NCBI GenBank assembly: GCA_027563935.2 | Contig: CM050446.2 | Coordinates: 32,491,501 to 32,555,500, forward strand | DNA from: Costus lasius | Lineage: Eukaryota > Streptophyta > Magnoliopsida > Zingiberales > Costaceae | Direction: 5' to 3' | Length of the DNA: 64,000 nt | Shown: piece by piece, positions 1-11,949 of the stretch | Numbering within the stretch: the first letter of the stretch is position 1 | Layout: each line of letters opens with the position of its first letter | Position numbers and translations under genes: made by a program | Notes under the pieces: model-generated | Told to the model about the DNA's origin: nothing | What the model saw: only the letters and a program-made list of their open reading frames with translations | Database searches by the model: none

Positions 1-780
1 AGAGGAGATGATATTTTATTTTAGTTCATGTTTGACCACTAGTTGACTCTAGTGGACCACATTTGACCTCTATTGACCTATGTTGTCAAAATGAGTCAAA
101 TAAGGGTCTTGGTGCAAGTTTGGGCTTGGCACTATAGTCACATGAATAAAATAAAATTATTGATTGGCAAGAGAATTTTTCTCTTGGCTAATTAATAAGC
201 TTGGGCGCAATTTTCAATTAATTGCGTCTGCGGGGATTCGAGTAGTCACCTATGCTCATTATCCCACATAGGAAAAATCTCCAGTGTGCGTCTGGCTCTA
301 CTATTATAAATAGAGAGGCCCACCTGGGAGATTTTTGTACCAGACTCTTCTCTTGTCTCTAGTTATCGTCTCCCCTCTGCTCCTTGGCGTGAGGGTCTAG
401 GAGGTGACGATAATAAAAGTTTTTCGGCATCAAAGGTTGGGACAAGTGGCAGTGCTACCCACTCCTTGTCGCCAACACCCCTTCTTCTCCTTGGCATTGG
501 CGCAAGTTGAGAAGATCAAGAGGCGTGGATCTCATCTTCCAAGGCTAGCACCCAGCACGGAGATTGGGGAGGATTCGAGGAGTCCGTGTGTGTGCGATTG
601 TAGAGGACGGGCCCTTGCGCGTCTTCATCATCGGCCGCTCCTAAAAGTTGCTTGATAAGGTACTGCTCTTCATATCCTTCAGTTTTCTCTCGTAAGTGAT
701 CCTGGTGTTTCTAGAATTCTGTTTCAGACCTCCGCTTCCACTATGTTTTAAAGTTTTATGAGGTCCGGGGATTCCCAACA
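1..780 (+). mobile_element. Cop1: 3' part of a Ty1/copia-type LTR (start lies left of the window)
   Basis: The right end at 780 (GGGGATTCCCAACA) matches the LTR end of the full copia element Cop2 (CGGGGTTTCCCAACA at 33779 and 47858). The segment around 480-650 resembles the R/U5 part of the Cop2 LTR (shared GGCGTGGATCT, then GGCTAGCACC). Immediately right of 780 the sequence is the antisense strand of the Ath1 protease, so Cop1 was inserted there. CTTTT at 781-785 would be one copy of its target duplication; the other is outside the window. It may be a solo LTR or the 3' LTR of a full plus-strand element. It is a different subfamily from Cop2, because the first 400 bases do not align by eye. 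Confidence 0.7.
305..313 (+). promoter_or_regulatory. TATA box of the Cop1 LTR
   Basis: TATAAATAG is followed about 30 bases later by pyrimidine-rich sequence (CTCTTCTCTTGTCTCTAG) that would suit a transcription start. The position, a few hundred bases before the LTR end, fits a U3/R boundary. Promoter activity is inferred only. Confidence 0.55.
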
Positions 781-2532
781 CTTTTGATGTTGATTTGAGA
801 TTTCCCAAGTCTAGCTTCTTGAAGGTGACGAATGACATAATGCTAACTCCAGAGCCTAAATCCAAAAGTGTTCTATCGAATAAAGTGTCACCGATCATGC
901 ATGGTATATCAAAACTACGAGGGTCTTCGAATTTGAGAGGTGGCTGGTTACTCATAGAATTTGTAGAGTTTTCAGTAACAACCATTATCTTCTTGACGTC
1001 TGGTGTTTCAGGGATTCCTGGATGAGGCTTCTCATTCTGGCTTACAAACTCTTCTTTTTCTTTCTCGATATGCTCAGCTGCAGAGTCCTTTAATTGCTCA
1101 TCACCACTTGTCATGATGGCATTGCATTAGTCTCTCGGATTGTTTCAGGTTGAGCTAGAAGCATTCCTGTGGTTCTAGATAATGAACTGGTTCGCTGGTC
1201 CAGTTGTATGATCTGGTTCTCCATCATTTTCGAGTGTGTGGATATTGAGTCCACTTTCATATTCAACTGGCGAATCTACTCATTTATAGTATCGTTCTGT
1301 TTCATCTGACTTGCCATGAAACTCTCTAACATTAACTCTAACCTAGACTTTTGAGGAGGATCTGGTTATCTTTGATTGGCAGATGGATGTTGTATTCCAG
1401 GAGGAGCCCTGAAATTAGAAGAAGAATTCGGATTAGAAAAATTTGCAGGAGGGATCTGTCCTTGATTCAACCTGTAGGAGAAATTTGGATAATTTCTCCA
1501 TCCTGGATTATATGTGTTCGAGTAGGGGTCGTTCTGATTCTTGAAATTCCCAATAGCATTGACTTATTCAGAGGGAGCGTTCAAGATGTGGCAATCATCA
1601 GAGGAATGTCCTGTTACTCCACAAACATCACAAGTCATAGAGTTAGAAGTAGAAACATTAATAGAATCAAGCTTAGAAGAAAGTGAATCTACTTTTGCTA
1701 CTAGGGAATTAATCATATTCATGTCAAACTTCCCTGAATTGCGAACTGGTTGGCTCCTCTCTCCTGACCACTGATAATGGTTGAGGGCCATGTCCTCAAT
1801 TAATTCCATCGCCTCATCATAGTTCTTGTTCATTAGTGCCCCACCAGCAGCAGCATCTACAAAAAGTCTGGTCTGATAAAGTAATCCACTGTAAAAGGTA
1901 TGAATGATCACCCATTTCTGTAGACCATGGTGCGGGCACATCCTCGGTAATTCTTTGAAACGGTCCCATGCTTCATATAACGACTCTCCTTCTCGTTGGG
2001 AAAAGTTAGTGATTTGATTTCTGAGCTGGGCTGTTTTGCTCGGTGGGAAATATTTTGACAGAAAAGGTTGAGATAATTGTTCCCACGTTGTGATTGAGCC
2101 CTGCGGTAAAGATTGTAACCATGCCCTGGCTCGATCCCTGAGAGAAAAAGTAAAAAGTCTTAATTTGATAGCATCAAGGTGAGAATCATTAATCTTTAAA
2201 GTGTCGCAGCATTCTAAAAAAATAGACAAGTGAAAGTTAGGATCTTCAATGGCTGCTCCATTGAATTGGTTTTATTGCACCATTTGTACAAGAGACGGCT
2301 TGATCTCGAAGTTGTTAGCTTCGATAGCCGATCGCGATATGCTCGAGTGCACACCAGAGATGGTGGGTGCTGCAAAGTCCTTCAGAGAACGATTAGCTTC
2401 CATTGTTTGGTTGTCAGAAAATTGTCCTTCAAGCTTCAGTCTCTTCAGATTTCTTCGAACCAGACGAAAGGTACACTCTATTTTCGGATCTCCAGGTACA
2501 AGTTTCCCTGTTCGAACAGTATTCCTGGGCAT
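781..2532 (-). pseudogene. Ath1 gag-protease, Athila-like, broken
   Basis: This is the antisense remnant of an Athila-type polyprotein. From the ATG at 2532 the gag reads MPRNTVRTGKLVP, then NNFEIKPSL. A nonsense codon (TAA, 2272-2274) follows, then the capsid-like core (FSLRDRARAWLQSLP, KYFPPSKTAQLRNQITNF), the VDAAAGGALMNK block, and a zinc knuckle CDVCGVTGHSSDDC (C-X2-C-X4-H-X4-C). From about 1560 to 1115 the frame is disrupted. 1114-781 encodes the aspartic protease start (LLDLGSGVSIM); most relatives have DLGASVSLMP. The rest is cut off by Cop1. The gene is non-functional. Confidence 0.85.
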
Positions 2533-2684
2533 AAACAAGTACCTTGACAAAAGAGATTAGTAGCACCTCACCAAATAAAAACTATAGCTAAAAACAAAAA
2601 GCAAATATACAGAATAAAAGGCAAATAAAATCTAACTAAACCTAGTCTATAAATTTTCCGATCATGTTAATATTGGCAACCTAG

Positions 2685-2702
2685 TCCCCGGCAATGATGC
2701 CA
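2685..2702 (-). promoter_or_regulatory. Ath1 primer-binding site (tRNA-Asp)
   Basis: Read on the minus strand it is TGGCATCATTGCCGGGGA, which matches the perfect Athila site TGGCGCCGTTGCCGGGGA (seen in Ath6) except for three changes. It lies six bases inside the 5' LTR. Confidence 0.8.
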
Positions 2703-3167
2703 AAAACTTGATAAGGCCTAGACTTGAAAGGCTGCTACCGCAAGTGCACGGTCTATCACATAATATAATAAGTATCAATCCCACGAGGACTAGGGGTCAA
2801 GTACTAAGATATCAGTTAATCAATAGCTAGGTTAACGATTAATGGGAGAATGGCTAATGTCCTAGAGCAAGTAATTAAACTAAAATGAATTAAAAAAAAG
2901 CAGAGCAGAAAATAAGCAATCGGGGTTTTACGGTTTGAGAGAGAATCGGGGTATCGGGTTTCACCACACTGAAGCGTGAAGAAATATTAAAGCTTGACAT
3001 TTTAATTAAGTTTTACCTTATGTTCTCAAGGTAATCCTTCCTAGGTGCAGACACGCTCCCTCTCAAGACACGGTCCGGTATCCAACTTAACCCAAGTCTC
3101 CTACTCACGTGGCTTACCGGGTTAAGCGGACCCAATGGGTTCTGTGAAGGATTAGGGTTCCTCGAGT

Positions 3168-3195
3168 GATTTAGACAACTCTCGTTGCCGAAATC
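3168..3195 (-). repeat. Hairpin with GAGA loop in the Ath1 LTR
   Basis: On the element sense strand the arms are GATTTCGGCAAC and GTTGTCTAAATC around the loop GAGA. They pair throughout except for one mismatch and one G-T pair. This is the short-LTR counterpart of the GNRA-type hairpins in the larger Athila LTRs. Ath2 has the equivalent at 5406-5433. Confidence 0.5.
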
Positions 3196-3754
3196 ACCAG
3201 TTCAGTCTAAGGGGTTCCGATGATTATGGTTCACCTCTCAGTCTTTCCCACAACATCTAAAGCACGAGTATGCATGGCCAGTACATAATCATGAAATAAA
3301 ACTTCCTAGACATGAATAAGAACAAAGATAAATAAGAGAAATACATTAATCAAGCATTAATATTCAACATCTTATAGTGGGCTACGCCCAAACCCCAAAA
3401 AGAGAGTTTACGCGACAAAATTCATCACGAAATTCATCAAATCTCTCAAACAAAACAATGCAAACCAGAGGGAGAGGTAGATCCTTGATGGGAGAAGGTC
3501 TAGCATGATGATCCTCGTCGGAACAAAGAAGAAATCACGTCGGAACAGTGTCGCCGTCAAGAAATTCGCCCCAAACCCTAGTTGTCGCCCCTTTCACTCA
3601 TTCTCCTCAACCGCTTGATCAAATCTAATTATTACAGTCCCAAAACGTGCATATCCCAGTTAGGAAGGTCTCCATTAAAATTTTAGTGAAAATCGCTTCC
3701 AAAATAGAAAGTTATGGGTGAAAAACCAAACTCTTGTCGAAACTGCGCGAGACG

Positions 3755-3945
3755 ATACACGGCCGTGTATCAATGCACTGGCATGCCCGTGCATGGCTCG
3801 GCGAACTTAAATCTCTAGAAAAATAGCGCTTCACGGCTGTGTATAGGTTCATAGGTGTGGCCGTGAACGTCTCATCAGAAATCTGGAATAGTCACCTCAT
3901 GCACGGCCGTGCATGGATGCACACCCGTGCCCGTGAAGAGTGTAG
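3755..3945. repeat. Palindrome array, Ath1 LTR
   Basis: CACGGCCGTGTATC, GCACTGGCATGCCCGTGC and CACGGCCGTGCATGG recur about every 60-80 bases. This is the same arrangement as in the other Athila LTRs, with CAC/GTG in place of TTAC/GTAA at the arms. Confidence 0.6.
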
Positions 3946-4192
3946 ATAACTCTGTTTGAGCTGAAATTTTGTGTGTAGCTTCGTCTCCCCATGAGGAATC
4001 ATCCCATGTCTTCAGATCCTCCAAATTCCACTAATTTTAGGGCAAAATCCCTACATTTCAACAAAACAAAGGAAAAGTGAAGACTCTGAAGAATATGAAG
4101 CATTTAAGTGCATAAATGAGACAAAACATGCAATTTACTCCAAAATAATAATAAAATTAAGCCACGATATATCATATATTTGCATGTCATCA

Positions 4193-4771
4193 GGCACACC
4201 CTCAGTAATTCTTTGAACTAGTCCCATTCTTCATATAGGGACTCTCCTACTCGTTGGGCAAAGTTGGTGATTTGATTTATGAGCTGGGTTGTTTTGCTCA
4301 GTGGGAAATACTTTGACAGAAAAGCTTGAGATAATTGTTGCGGTAAAGACTGTAACGATGCCCTGGCTCTATCCCTGAGAGAAAAAGGGAAAAGCCTTAG
4401 TTTGATATCATTAGGGTGAGCATCGTTAATCTTAAGAGTGTCGCAGCATTCTAAAAAATAGACAAGTGAAGGTTAGGATCTTCAGTGGCTGTTCCACTAA
4501 ATTGGTTCTATTGCACCATTTGTACAAGGGATGGCATGATCTCAAAGTTGTTACTTTCGATAGCGGGTCGCGATATGCTCGAGGAGTGCACACCAGAGAT
4601 GGTGGGTGCTGCAAAGTCCTTCAGAGAGCAGTTAGCTTCCATTGTTTGGTTGTCAGAAAATTGTCCTTCAAGCTTCAACCTTTTTAGATTTCTTCTGACC
4701 AGACGGAAGGTATGCTCTATCTCCAGATCTCTAGGTACAAATTTTCCTATTCAGACAGTATTCCTGGGCAT
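4193..4771 (-). pseudogene. Ath2 gag fragment
   Basis: On the minus strand it aligns with the Ath1 gag from the N-terminus to the conserved RMCPHHG-type region, then is interrupted at 4193 by the Ath1 LTR. It carries a nonsense codon (TAG, 4508-4510) at exactly the codon where Ath1 has TAA. Other elements here have Gln (QQNQF, QQDQF) at that position. Further small deletions break the frame. The remainder of Ath2 would lie left of the window. Confidence 0.75.
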
Positions 4772-4923
4772 AAACAAATACCTTGACAAAAGAGATTAGT
4801 AGCACCAGCACCAAATAAAAACTACAACTAAAAATAAAAAGCAAATAAACAGGATGAAAGAAAATAAAATCTAACTAAACCTAGTCGATCAATTTCTTGA
4901 TCGTGTTAATATTGGCAACCTAG

Positions 4924-4941
4924 TCCCCGGCAACGGCACCA
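4924..4941 (-). promoter_or_regulatory. Ath2 primer-binding site (tRNA-Asp)
   Basis: The minus-strand reading is TGGTGCCGTTGCCGGGGA, one change from the perfect Athila site. Confidence 0.85.
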
Positions 4942-4947
4942 AAAACT

Positions 4948-6429
4948 TGATAGGGCCTTAACTTGGTAGGCAGCTACCGCAAGTGCACGGTCTATCGCAT
5001 AATAAGAAGTATCGATCCCACGAGGACTAGGGGTCAAGTACTAACTAATCAGTTAATCAATAGCTAGGTTAACGATTAAATGGGAAATGACTAATGTCCT
5101 AATGCAAGTAATTAAACTGAAGCAGACTAAAAATAAGTAGAGCAGAAAACAAGCAATCGGGGTTTGAGATCTTTGAGAGAAGATCGGGGTTTTAGGTTTC
5201 ACCCCACTGAAGTATGCAAGAAAGTTAGTGTTGATATTTTGAATAAGTTTTTACCTATGTTCTTAAAGTAATCATTCCTAAAGTACAGACACGCTCCCTC
5301 TCAGGACACAGTCCGGTATCCAACTTAACCCAAGTCTCCTACTCTCATGGCTTACCGGGTTAAGGGGACCCAATGGGTTCTGTGAAGAATTAGGGTTCCT
5401 CGGCTGATTTCGACAACTCTCGTGGCCGAAATCACCAGTCCAGTCTAAGGGGATCCGACGATTGTGGTTCACCTCTCAGTCCTTCCCACAAAATCTAAAA
5501 CATGAACATGTATAGCCAGTACATAAACATAAATGAAAACTTCCTAGACATGAATAAGAACAAAGATAAATATGAAAAATATATAGATCAAACATTAAAG
5601 ATCAACATTCTTACAGTGGGCTACGCCTAAACCCCGAAGTTAGGTTTACGCTACAAGATACATCGTTAAACACAAGAAATCTCTCGTACAAATTGATTCA
5701 AACCATAGAGAGAGGTAGATCCTTGATGGAAGAAGGTTCAGCACGATGATCCTCATCGGAACGAAGTAGAAATAACGCCGGAATAGTGTCGCCGCTAAGA
5801 AATCGCTTCAAAACCCTAGTTGTCGCCTCGTTCACTCGTTCTCTTCAACTGCTTGATCAAATTGCATGATTCTAGTCCCAAAACGTGCGTGGGTAAGCTA
5901 GGAAGGTCTCCCCAAAATTTCAGCGAAATCCACTTCCAAAATAGTAAGTTATGGGTGAAAAATTGGACGCCTATCAAAATTGGGCGGGACGATTCACGGC
6001 CGTGCATGGATGCACGGCCATGCCTGTGAACGGCTCGGCGACGTTTAATCTTTGGAAAAATTGCTCTTCACGGTCATGCATGGATTCATGGGTGTGCCCA
6101 TGAATGTCTCGTCAAAAATCTGAAAGTGCAGGTTCATACACGGTCGTGCATGGATGCACGGCCATGCCCGTGAAGAGCACAAAGAACTCCGTTTGAGCTG
6201 AAATTTGACGTGTAGCTTCGTCTCATCATGAAGAATCGTCCCATATCTTTAGATCCTCCAAATTCTATCGATTTTAGGGCAAAATCCCTGTATTTCAATA
6301 AAATAAAGTAAAAGTGAAGACTCTGAAGAATATAAAGCATTTAAGTGCATAAATGAGACAAAACATGTGTTTTACTTCAAAATAATAATAGAAATAAGTC
6401 ACGATATATCATATATTTGCATGTCATCA
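4948..6429 (-). mobile_element. Ath2 5' LTR (1,482 bp)
   Basis: It begins TGATAGGGCC next to the PBS and ends GCATGTCATCA. It is the same length and order as the Ath1 LTR. The palindrome array lies at about 5995-6175 (CACGGCCGTGCATGG, GCACGGCCATGCCCGTGAA). The candidate target duplication at the right is GCTAC (6430-6434); its partner is not in the window. Confidence 0.85.
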
Positions 6430-7120
6430 GCTACTAGAAGGTTAAGACCTTCAAGGCATCTATTGAGGTTACAGATGTCTTGGTAGATATCGAAGGGCCA
6501 AAGGGCTACCTCATATGATTCTATTTCATCCTTGCGAACATCGTTCATTATAACTGGTACGAAACCCTTTTCAAGGAGAATCGACATGCGATGCCAGAAA
6601 CCCAGAAGTCGGTTGGACACCGACCCTCTCTCTACCCAAGTGGTAAGAAAGAGGAATGAGAAAAGGATCAGGAGGCACTCTTGCATCCATTTGCGCTTTG
6701 TATCTATTTTTAGTGAAGCCATGACTATGAGAGTCGTATCGGAGTTGTTCCCTCACATAGGATCGAAGGATGTCAACTAGTGCGATTGACCTTAGGTCGC
6801 GGGGATATCCTATGATGTGGATATCGTAGTTGGCACTTGGTGGTGCCATTGTCACACGGAGATCCTAAAGTGAGTAGATCACAAAACAATCATTGGCCTT
6901 GTGGTGAAGATAGTGTGATGCCGCATTTGTATGGGATATAGATATGCAATAAGAAATCCCCTTGCTTCGTTCCTTGCATTGGTAGCATGGAGGCAAAGAA
7001 GGGAAAGAAGTGGGACTCCCGAGGAGTGCCCTTGTCAGCGAATGCCTTGGTTGCGGAGTTGTGCCAAGGAGTCTCTACACTTATGGCTGCCTAGGTGGAG
7101 AGCCCCCACCTAAAGAAGAC
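6430..7120. other. Unassigned 691 bp between two LTRs
   Basis: It lies between the Ath2 LTR end and the Ath3 LTR start. Two overlapping minus-strand open stretches (6722-6399 and 6855-6571) show no motif I recognise. It lacks the PBS, palindromes and hairpins of its neighbours. It may be host DNA or a piece of another transposon family; I see no basis to choose. Confidence 0.4.
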
Positions 7121-8655
7121 TGATGACTCAAAAATTCATAGTAAATTTTGTATTGATCGTTTGGTCGTTTTTAGTCATAATTATACTTTTTTTGCTCTTT
7201 TTTAAACTTAATTGGTAAATTATTTTGGAATCTAAACCTCTTCTCATTTTTTTTATCATTTTCAAGTAAAAAAAAGGCTTATTTTCAATAGAATTGAAGA
7301 AATCGGAAACCAGAAAGGGAATCAGCACAGCTTTTGAGCCAAGGGTGCAATTTTGAAGTTTTTCTGATTTCACACCTCGGTGAAATTTGAACTAAACTTT
7401 TCAGGGGGTGTAAAAATTTATTAAATAGAAGAAACAGTCGCCGCCGCCTCAAAGCTGAGTCTTCCGTCACCCTTTACATCCAAAAATTTTAAAGCAAAAT
7501 TAGAAAGATCCAGGGCACGATTTCAAAATCTAAAAATACTGAACCCTTCTATAAATCGAATAAAAGATTTGAAGACAAGAATCGTCCACTTTCAATAAGA
7601 ATCAAGGGAGAAATCAAGAAGGGTGCCGCTAGGGCTCGGCCTCTCGCCGAAAGGCGTAGAGGCCACCTCTGGTGGCAAAATTTTTAGGAGAGCTTCACCT
7701 GGATGAGGAGAAGATGCACCAGAAATTTCAGATCGAAAGGAGTTCAAACGAGGGAAAAATCGATGAAACAAAATTCAGTTGGAATGGGAAATTGCAAATT
7801 ACTATAGCAACCGAAAAATCACGGGGCTATGAAATTTGAACTAAAATTTTCACACCTTTGTGAAATTAGTAAAATTTTTATTCTTCCTATTTTGAATTCT
7901 ATTTATTTTTTTATGAATTTTTGTTGTGTTTTCAACTCTATGATAGTGTAAAACTTTCTTTGAGACTTAGAGAGTAATTTCTTTTTATTTCTATAATGAC
8001 TGGATGTTTTTTACTTTATTAGTTATTCTTTGAACGATAATTTTTCCTCTGTGATTTATTTACTTTGAAATTATTGTTTGCATATTTTAGGGTTTATAAT
8101 ATGGACCGAGGGGTGATTTACAAACTTGGAACTATTACATTAGATCTATAAACCTAGACTACGAGAGTAGCTAAGTCCTAGAACCCTAATTTATGATATT
8201 TATTTTACATGTGAGTATCGATTCCATTGTTTTAGACATGATAATATAGACCGAGAGTTGATTTTGATTGTTAGAGCCTCCTAGGTAAAACCTATAAAAT
8301 TAAGATACGAGATTATTTAATTTTAATTGAGAACTAGACTTTGAGAGTTAAACCACAAGAGTGATTTTAATTTTATTTGTCTGGTTTACTTTTATTTAAT
8401 ACAGAGCAGCAAGTCACGAGAGTGAAGGTTGTTCTATGTAAATTGGACGTCCGAGATGAGACAATTTCTTTTTAAGTAAATTTTTCTTTATCATGATTTG
8501 AATAACTAATACATACTTTATTGTATTTAGTCATGAGAATTAAAAGTGATAAAACCTTAATCCGAGTTTTCTCTCTATGGTACTTAACATGTAGATCTCT
8601 ATGGGTTCGATATCTTTTATTTCTTCGACGTATCCGTGCACTTGCGGACACATCA
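7121..8655 (+). mobile_element. Ath3 5' LTR (1,535 bp)
   Basis: It starts TGATGACTCAAAAATTCATA, like the Ath6 LTR start TGATGACACCAAAATTCATA. It ends CGTGCACTTGCGGACACATCA, followed by AGTTT and the PBS. The middle (GTGTAAAACTTTC, GACCGAGAG, ACGAGAGTAG) aligns loosely with the Ath6 LTR. Here the palindromes are TTCACACC...GGTGAAA rather than ACGG...CCGT. The left flank AAGAC (7116-7120) is the candidate target duplication. No matching 3' LTR was found in the window. Confidence 0.8.
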
Positions 8656-8660
8656 AGTTT

Positions 8661-8678
8661 TGGTGCCGTTGCCGTGGA
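8661..8678 (+). promoter_or_regulatory. Ath3 primer-binding site (tRNA-Asp)
   Basis: TGGTGCCGTTGCCGTGGA differs from the perfect Athila site at two positions and lies five bases after the LTR. Confidence 0.8.
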
Positions 8679-8764
8679 CCTTAGTTTTGTGAATATTAAA
8701 ATAGTTGTTAACATTACTAGACTAAGTTTTATTTATCTTTGATTTAAATTTGTTTTCTGTTTTT

Positions 8765-9175
8765 GTAGGTTTTCACAAGGCTGTGATTTCTGTTATTTTT
8801 GAATTTTTGCATAATTTTCTTCATTTTTATTTTTTCTGATAGATTTTATATTCTAACAAAAATTTAAAAAAATCTCAAAAATCTGCATATTTCAGGAGCT
8901 ATGAGAATCTGTGAAAAAAAATTTTAGGTTTTCACACCTCTATGAAAGTAGGACTGAAATTTTCACGAGGCTGTGAAACTATGAGCTATTTCGGTTTTTA
9001 GGGTTTTCTGGGTTTTCTAATATTGAAAAAAATCTGAAAAAATCTCCAGAAATTTTGAAAAATTATTTCTAATCAATTGGCGATGAAACATTTGCATTCT
9101 GAGACGTTTGATTTTCTATGTTTCTTTTCACACCCCTGTGATGATTTGTCACAGGCTGTGATTTCTGAAGTTGGG
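8765..9175 (+). repeat. TCACA...TGTGA palindromes in the Ath3 leader
   Basis: The leader contains TTCACAAGGCTGTGA, TTCACACCTCTATGAAA, TTCACGAGGCTGTGAAA, TTCACACCCCTGTGA and GTCACAGGCTGTGA. These are five short imperfect palindromes in about 400 bases. They look like the U3 palindromes of other copies but with different arms. Confidence 0.55.
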
Positions 9176-9289
9176 AATTCTTTCTGCTGTTTTCTGAAAA
9201 TTCTAAGTTTATACTATTCTTCTTTATGCACAGGACTCTTAAGTCTTGATAGTTTTATTTCCTGTGGACTCTGAGATCATAAAATCTTT

Positions 9290-10507
9290 TAAGTTGTGAA
9301 GGCAAATTTAGATTTGAAGCTGTCTTTTAATCACAACCCTTGCGCAACTAAAAGAAGTAAGGTATACGTACCACAAGGTAAGTATAAAAGTGATAGATGG
9401 AGCACTCTTGCAATAAAGGTAGATTCTTTTTCTTATAAAATACTCTTATATGCACTCTATTATAACATCTTCTTCTATTATATGTGATATTGGTGGATGT
9501 TTTGATCACTATGCTTCTAAATGCCAATTAAGAATTCCTCCAAGTCCTAATTCACCATGGTACCAAGATGATCAGTATAATTTTAGATGAGAAAATCACC
9601 AAACTTCTTTTTATGAGAATTGCTCAAACTATATTTCTGAACCATACTTTGGGGATATTAAAGAATCAAAGCCGGAATCCATGTTAGAAAAATTTATGGC
9701 ACACCAAAGTAAGGAATTTCAAAATCCTAAAGAGATGATTAAGCAACAAGGGACATAATTGATCAGCTTAATTATAAGGTAGAATCTATATCTATCCATA
9801 CTGAAATGTTAGAAACTCAGATTGCACAACAAGGTAGTTTACTTGAATTTGATTTGGAAACTGAGGAAATTGATTTAGAAAAATCTCTCTCTAATTCTAG
9901 TGATAATTATGAAATTGATTCTTGTAATGAAAAGTTATTTGTAGTTAAATTTGATGAATGGAATGATGAACTTGAAAAAGGTTTAAAAATTACAGAGATT
10001 GATGAATCCAACTCTAATTTTGGTAATAATTATGAAATTAATGATAAGTTATTTATGGTTAATTCTGATTCTACTAATTCTGAAATTGATTCTTTTGCGA
10101 ACATTGAAGAATTTCACTCTGATTTTAATGATTATGAAATTGATTGTTTTGATGATAAATTGTTTGTAGTTAAATCTGATGAAAGGTATGAGAAAATTGA
10201 TTGTGAGAAGTCTCAATCTGATTTTGATGGTAATTTTGAAAATGATAAATTATTTGAACAGGGTATGAGAAACTTGAAAAGGATTTAAAAATTATAAACA
10301 TTGATGAATCTCACTTTTGCCCTTATCTACTATTCACCCTTCAGATTCATTTGCAGGGAAACTAGAAAAACTTTGCATTATATAGGAACCTAGTGTGGGA
10401 TATAAAAATTATCGAGATGATCTAATATATTAATCTTTTGATCAAACTACTACTCTTGTTGCAATTTAGGATATAAATTTAAAAAAAGGACTAATGATTT
10501 TGCTTTC
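9290..10507 (+). pseudogene. Ath3 zinc-knuckle/acidic protein, 5' part (interrupted by Ath4)
   Basis: This is homologous to the 38118-39536 gene of Ath6. It starts with gag-like SFNHNPCATKRSKVYVPQGK, a damaged zinc knuckle (CDIGGCFDHYASKC, second Cys lost), and LETQIAQQGSLLEFDLETEE. An acidic stretch follows with repeated blocks such as NYEIDSCNEKLFVVK and DYEIDCFDDKLFVVKSDE. The longest open piece is 9806-10288. Stops and frameshifts separate the pieces. The reading runs into Ath4 at 10507 and continues at 29996. Confidence 0.75.
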
Positions 10508-10914
10508 TGTTGTGATCCGAAAGGACACACTTATGAATACAAGTAGGATAGACTTATTTCAGGTGTCGCGGCCAAAACCTAAGTGTTGGCGTATAGGGAC
10601 TTTTGTCACTCCTTGACACGCCTCCAAAAACTTGTTGTCCCTAAACTTGTAGTGTCCGCAAGTGCACGGATACTCGAAGTAATAAAGAAAAGTATCGATC
10701 CCACAGAGACCGGTGTTGTCAAGTACCGAATAATTGATTTCTTACTATCTAGGTAATCGAAATTATGCAAGCGAGCAAATCGAAAACTAAAATGGAATTA
10801 TCAGAGAGAGAAGATGGGAGTAGGGTTTCATTCACTTTAATTTCTATGACTAGACATGAATAAAGATTTCGTCAGTTTAACTTTAATATGATAAAGATGT
10901 AATTTACTTAATAA

Positions 10915-11175
10915 AAGGATTATCTCACTTTCGTGTAGACAATCGTGCAGACAATCATGCAGAGATCAATCCTCGCTTTCGCACAAGATTTATCCCAAGC
11001 TGAAGATGAGTAAATCATCAAACTAAGAACTCAAGGATCACTTTCGTGCATCCGAATTCTAGGTTGATAATCTCTAGTGGAATCTCAAGGATCACTTTCG
11101 TGCATGCGAGTCTCGACACTAGTTTCACTCATGGTTCGACAAAGTTCCAATCCTTGCTTTCACACAAGATCTCCA
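10915..11175 (-). repeat. GNRA-type hairpin array, Ath4 3' LTR
   Basis: Several copies of CACTTTCGTG-type cores (sense CACGAAAGTG) recur with self-complementary flanks, for example ATTATCT and AGACAAT around the first core and GGAT and ATCC around later ones. The equivalent array in the 5' LTR is at 28433-28640. Confidence 0.65.
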
Positions 11176-11949
11176 CGTTTGACAACTTAGACTCAATCCT
11201 AGATTCATATTATATTCATGGCAATTAATCTCCTAAAATCAAACAAATAAGAACTAAACTAAGAAAGTTCCTAACATGCAATTCTAGGGTTCCAAGTTCT
11301 CAAGCAATTACTTTTCAGTCAATGGTGAAAACTCTAAAACATGAATAATAATATAGATATAAGAGAATCTAAGAACAATCATCACATGAGTAAAATCATC
11401 ATGCTAAGATTAAACGTGACGAAATAATGAAAAAATAGTCATCTAGTCATTAAAAATCAAGTGAATTACTCCCCCATGTCCCAAAGTGAGTTTAAGCTAT
11501 CATAGAGGGAAGATTACAATAATTCATAGTGTTGAAAATTGAAACAGAGTGAAAGGAAGAATTACGGTACAGTCGTAATGAAGATTACGGCCGTAACCTG
11601 GGTGAACGGCGGCGGCGCTCGATCTTTTGTTGATTTCTCCTCCGTCTGATCTCCAATCATGCTGAAACTTCTAGGACACCTTCTCCTCCTTTATGCGTAG
11701 CTTCCACTCAAATTTCACGGCCAGAGATGCGCTATATGCTTCCCGGCAGCAAAACCTAAGGCGGCGGCGTGTGAGGCGATTTCTCTCTCTCTGGTGGACG
11801 AAAATTAGGGCTTTTGGTCTGCTTCTCTTCCTCTCGGAAAAAGCTCTCTTTTTGCTTCCTACAGCATCGTATTTGGTGGCCTGGATCGATTGCAATCATC
11901 TTTGCAAAAATCGGACTTCGGAGTTGACCGGGAAAATCGCGATCTGCGT

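Larger units (their letters stand above)
2709..4192 (-). mobile_element. Ath1 5' LTR (1,484 bp)
   Basis: It starts TGATAAGGCC beside the PBS and ends GCATGTCATCA (plus-strand reading). It is collinear with the Ath2 LTR 2.2 kb to the right, so both are the short-LTR subfamily. The U3 palindromes here take the form CACGGCCGTG and GCACGGCCGTGC. Right of the end (GGCAC) the gag of Ath2 begins, so Ath1 inserted into Ath2 or both arose by rearrangement. Confidence 0.85.

Noticed and set aside
2249..2560. Plus-strand open frames over Ath1 gag
   Set aside because: They are the opposite strand of the recognised gag; Ath2 shows the same shadow at 4485-4799.
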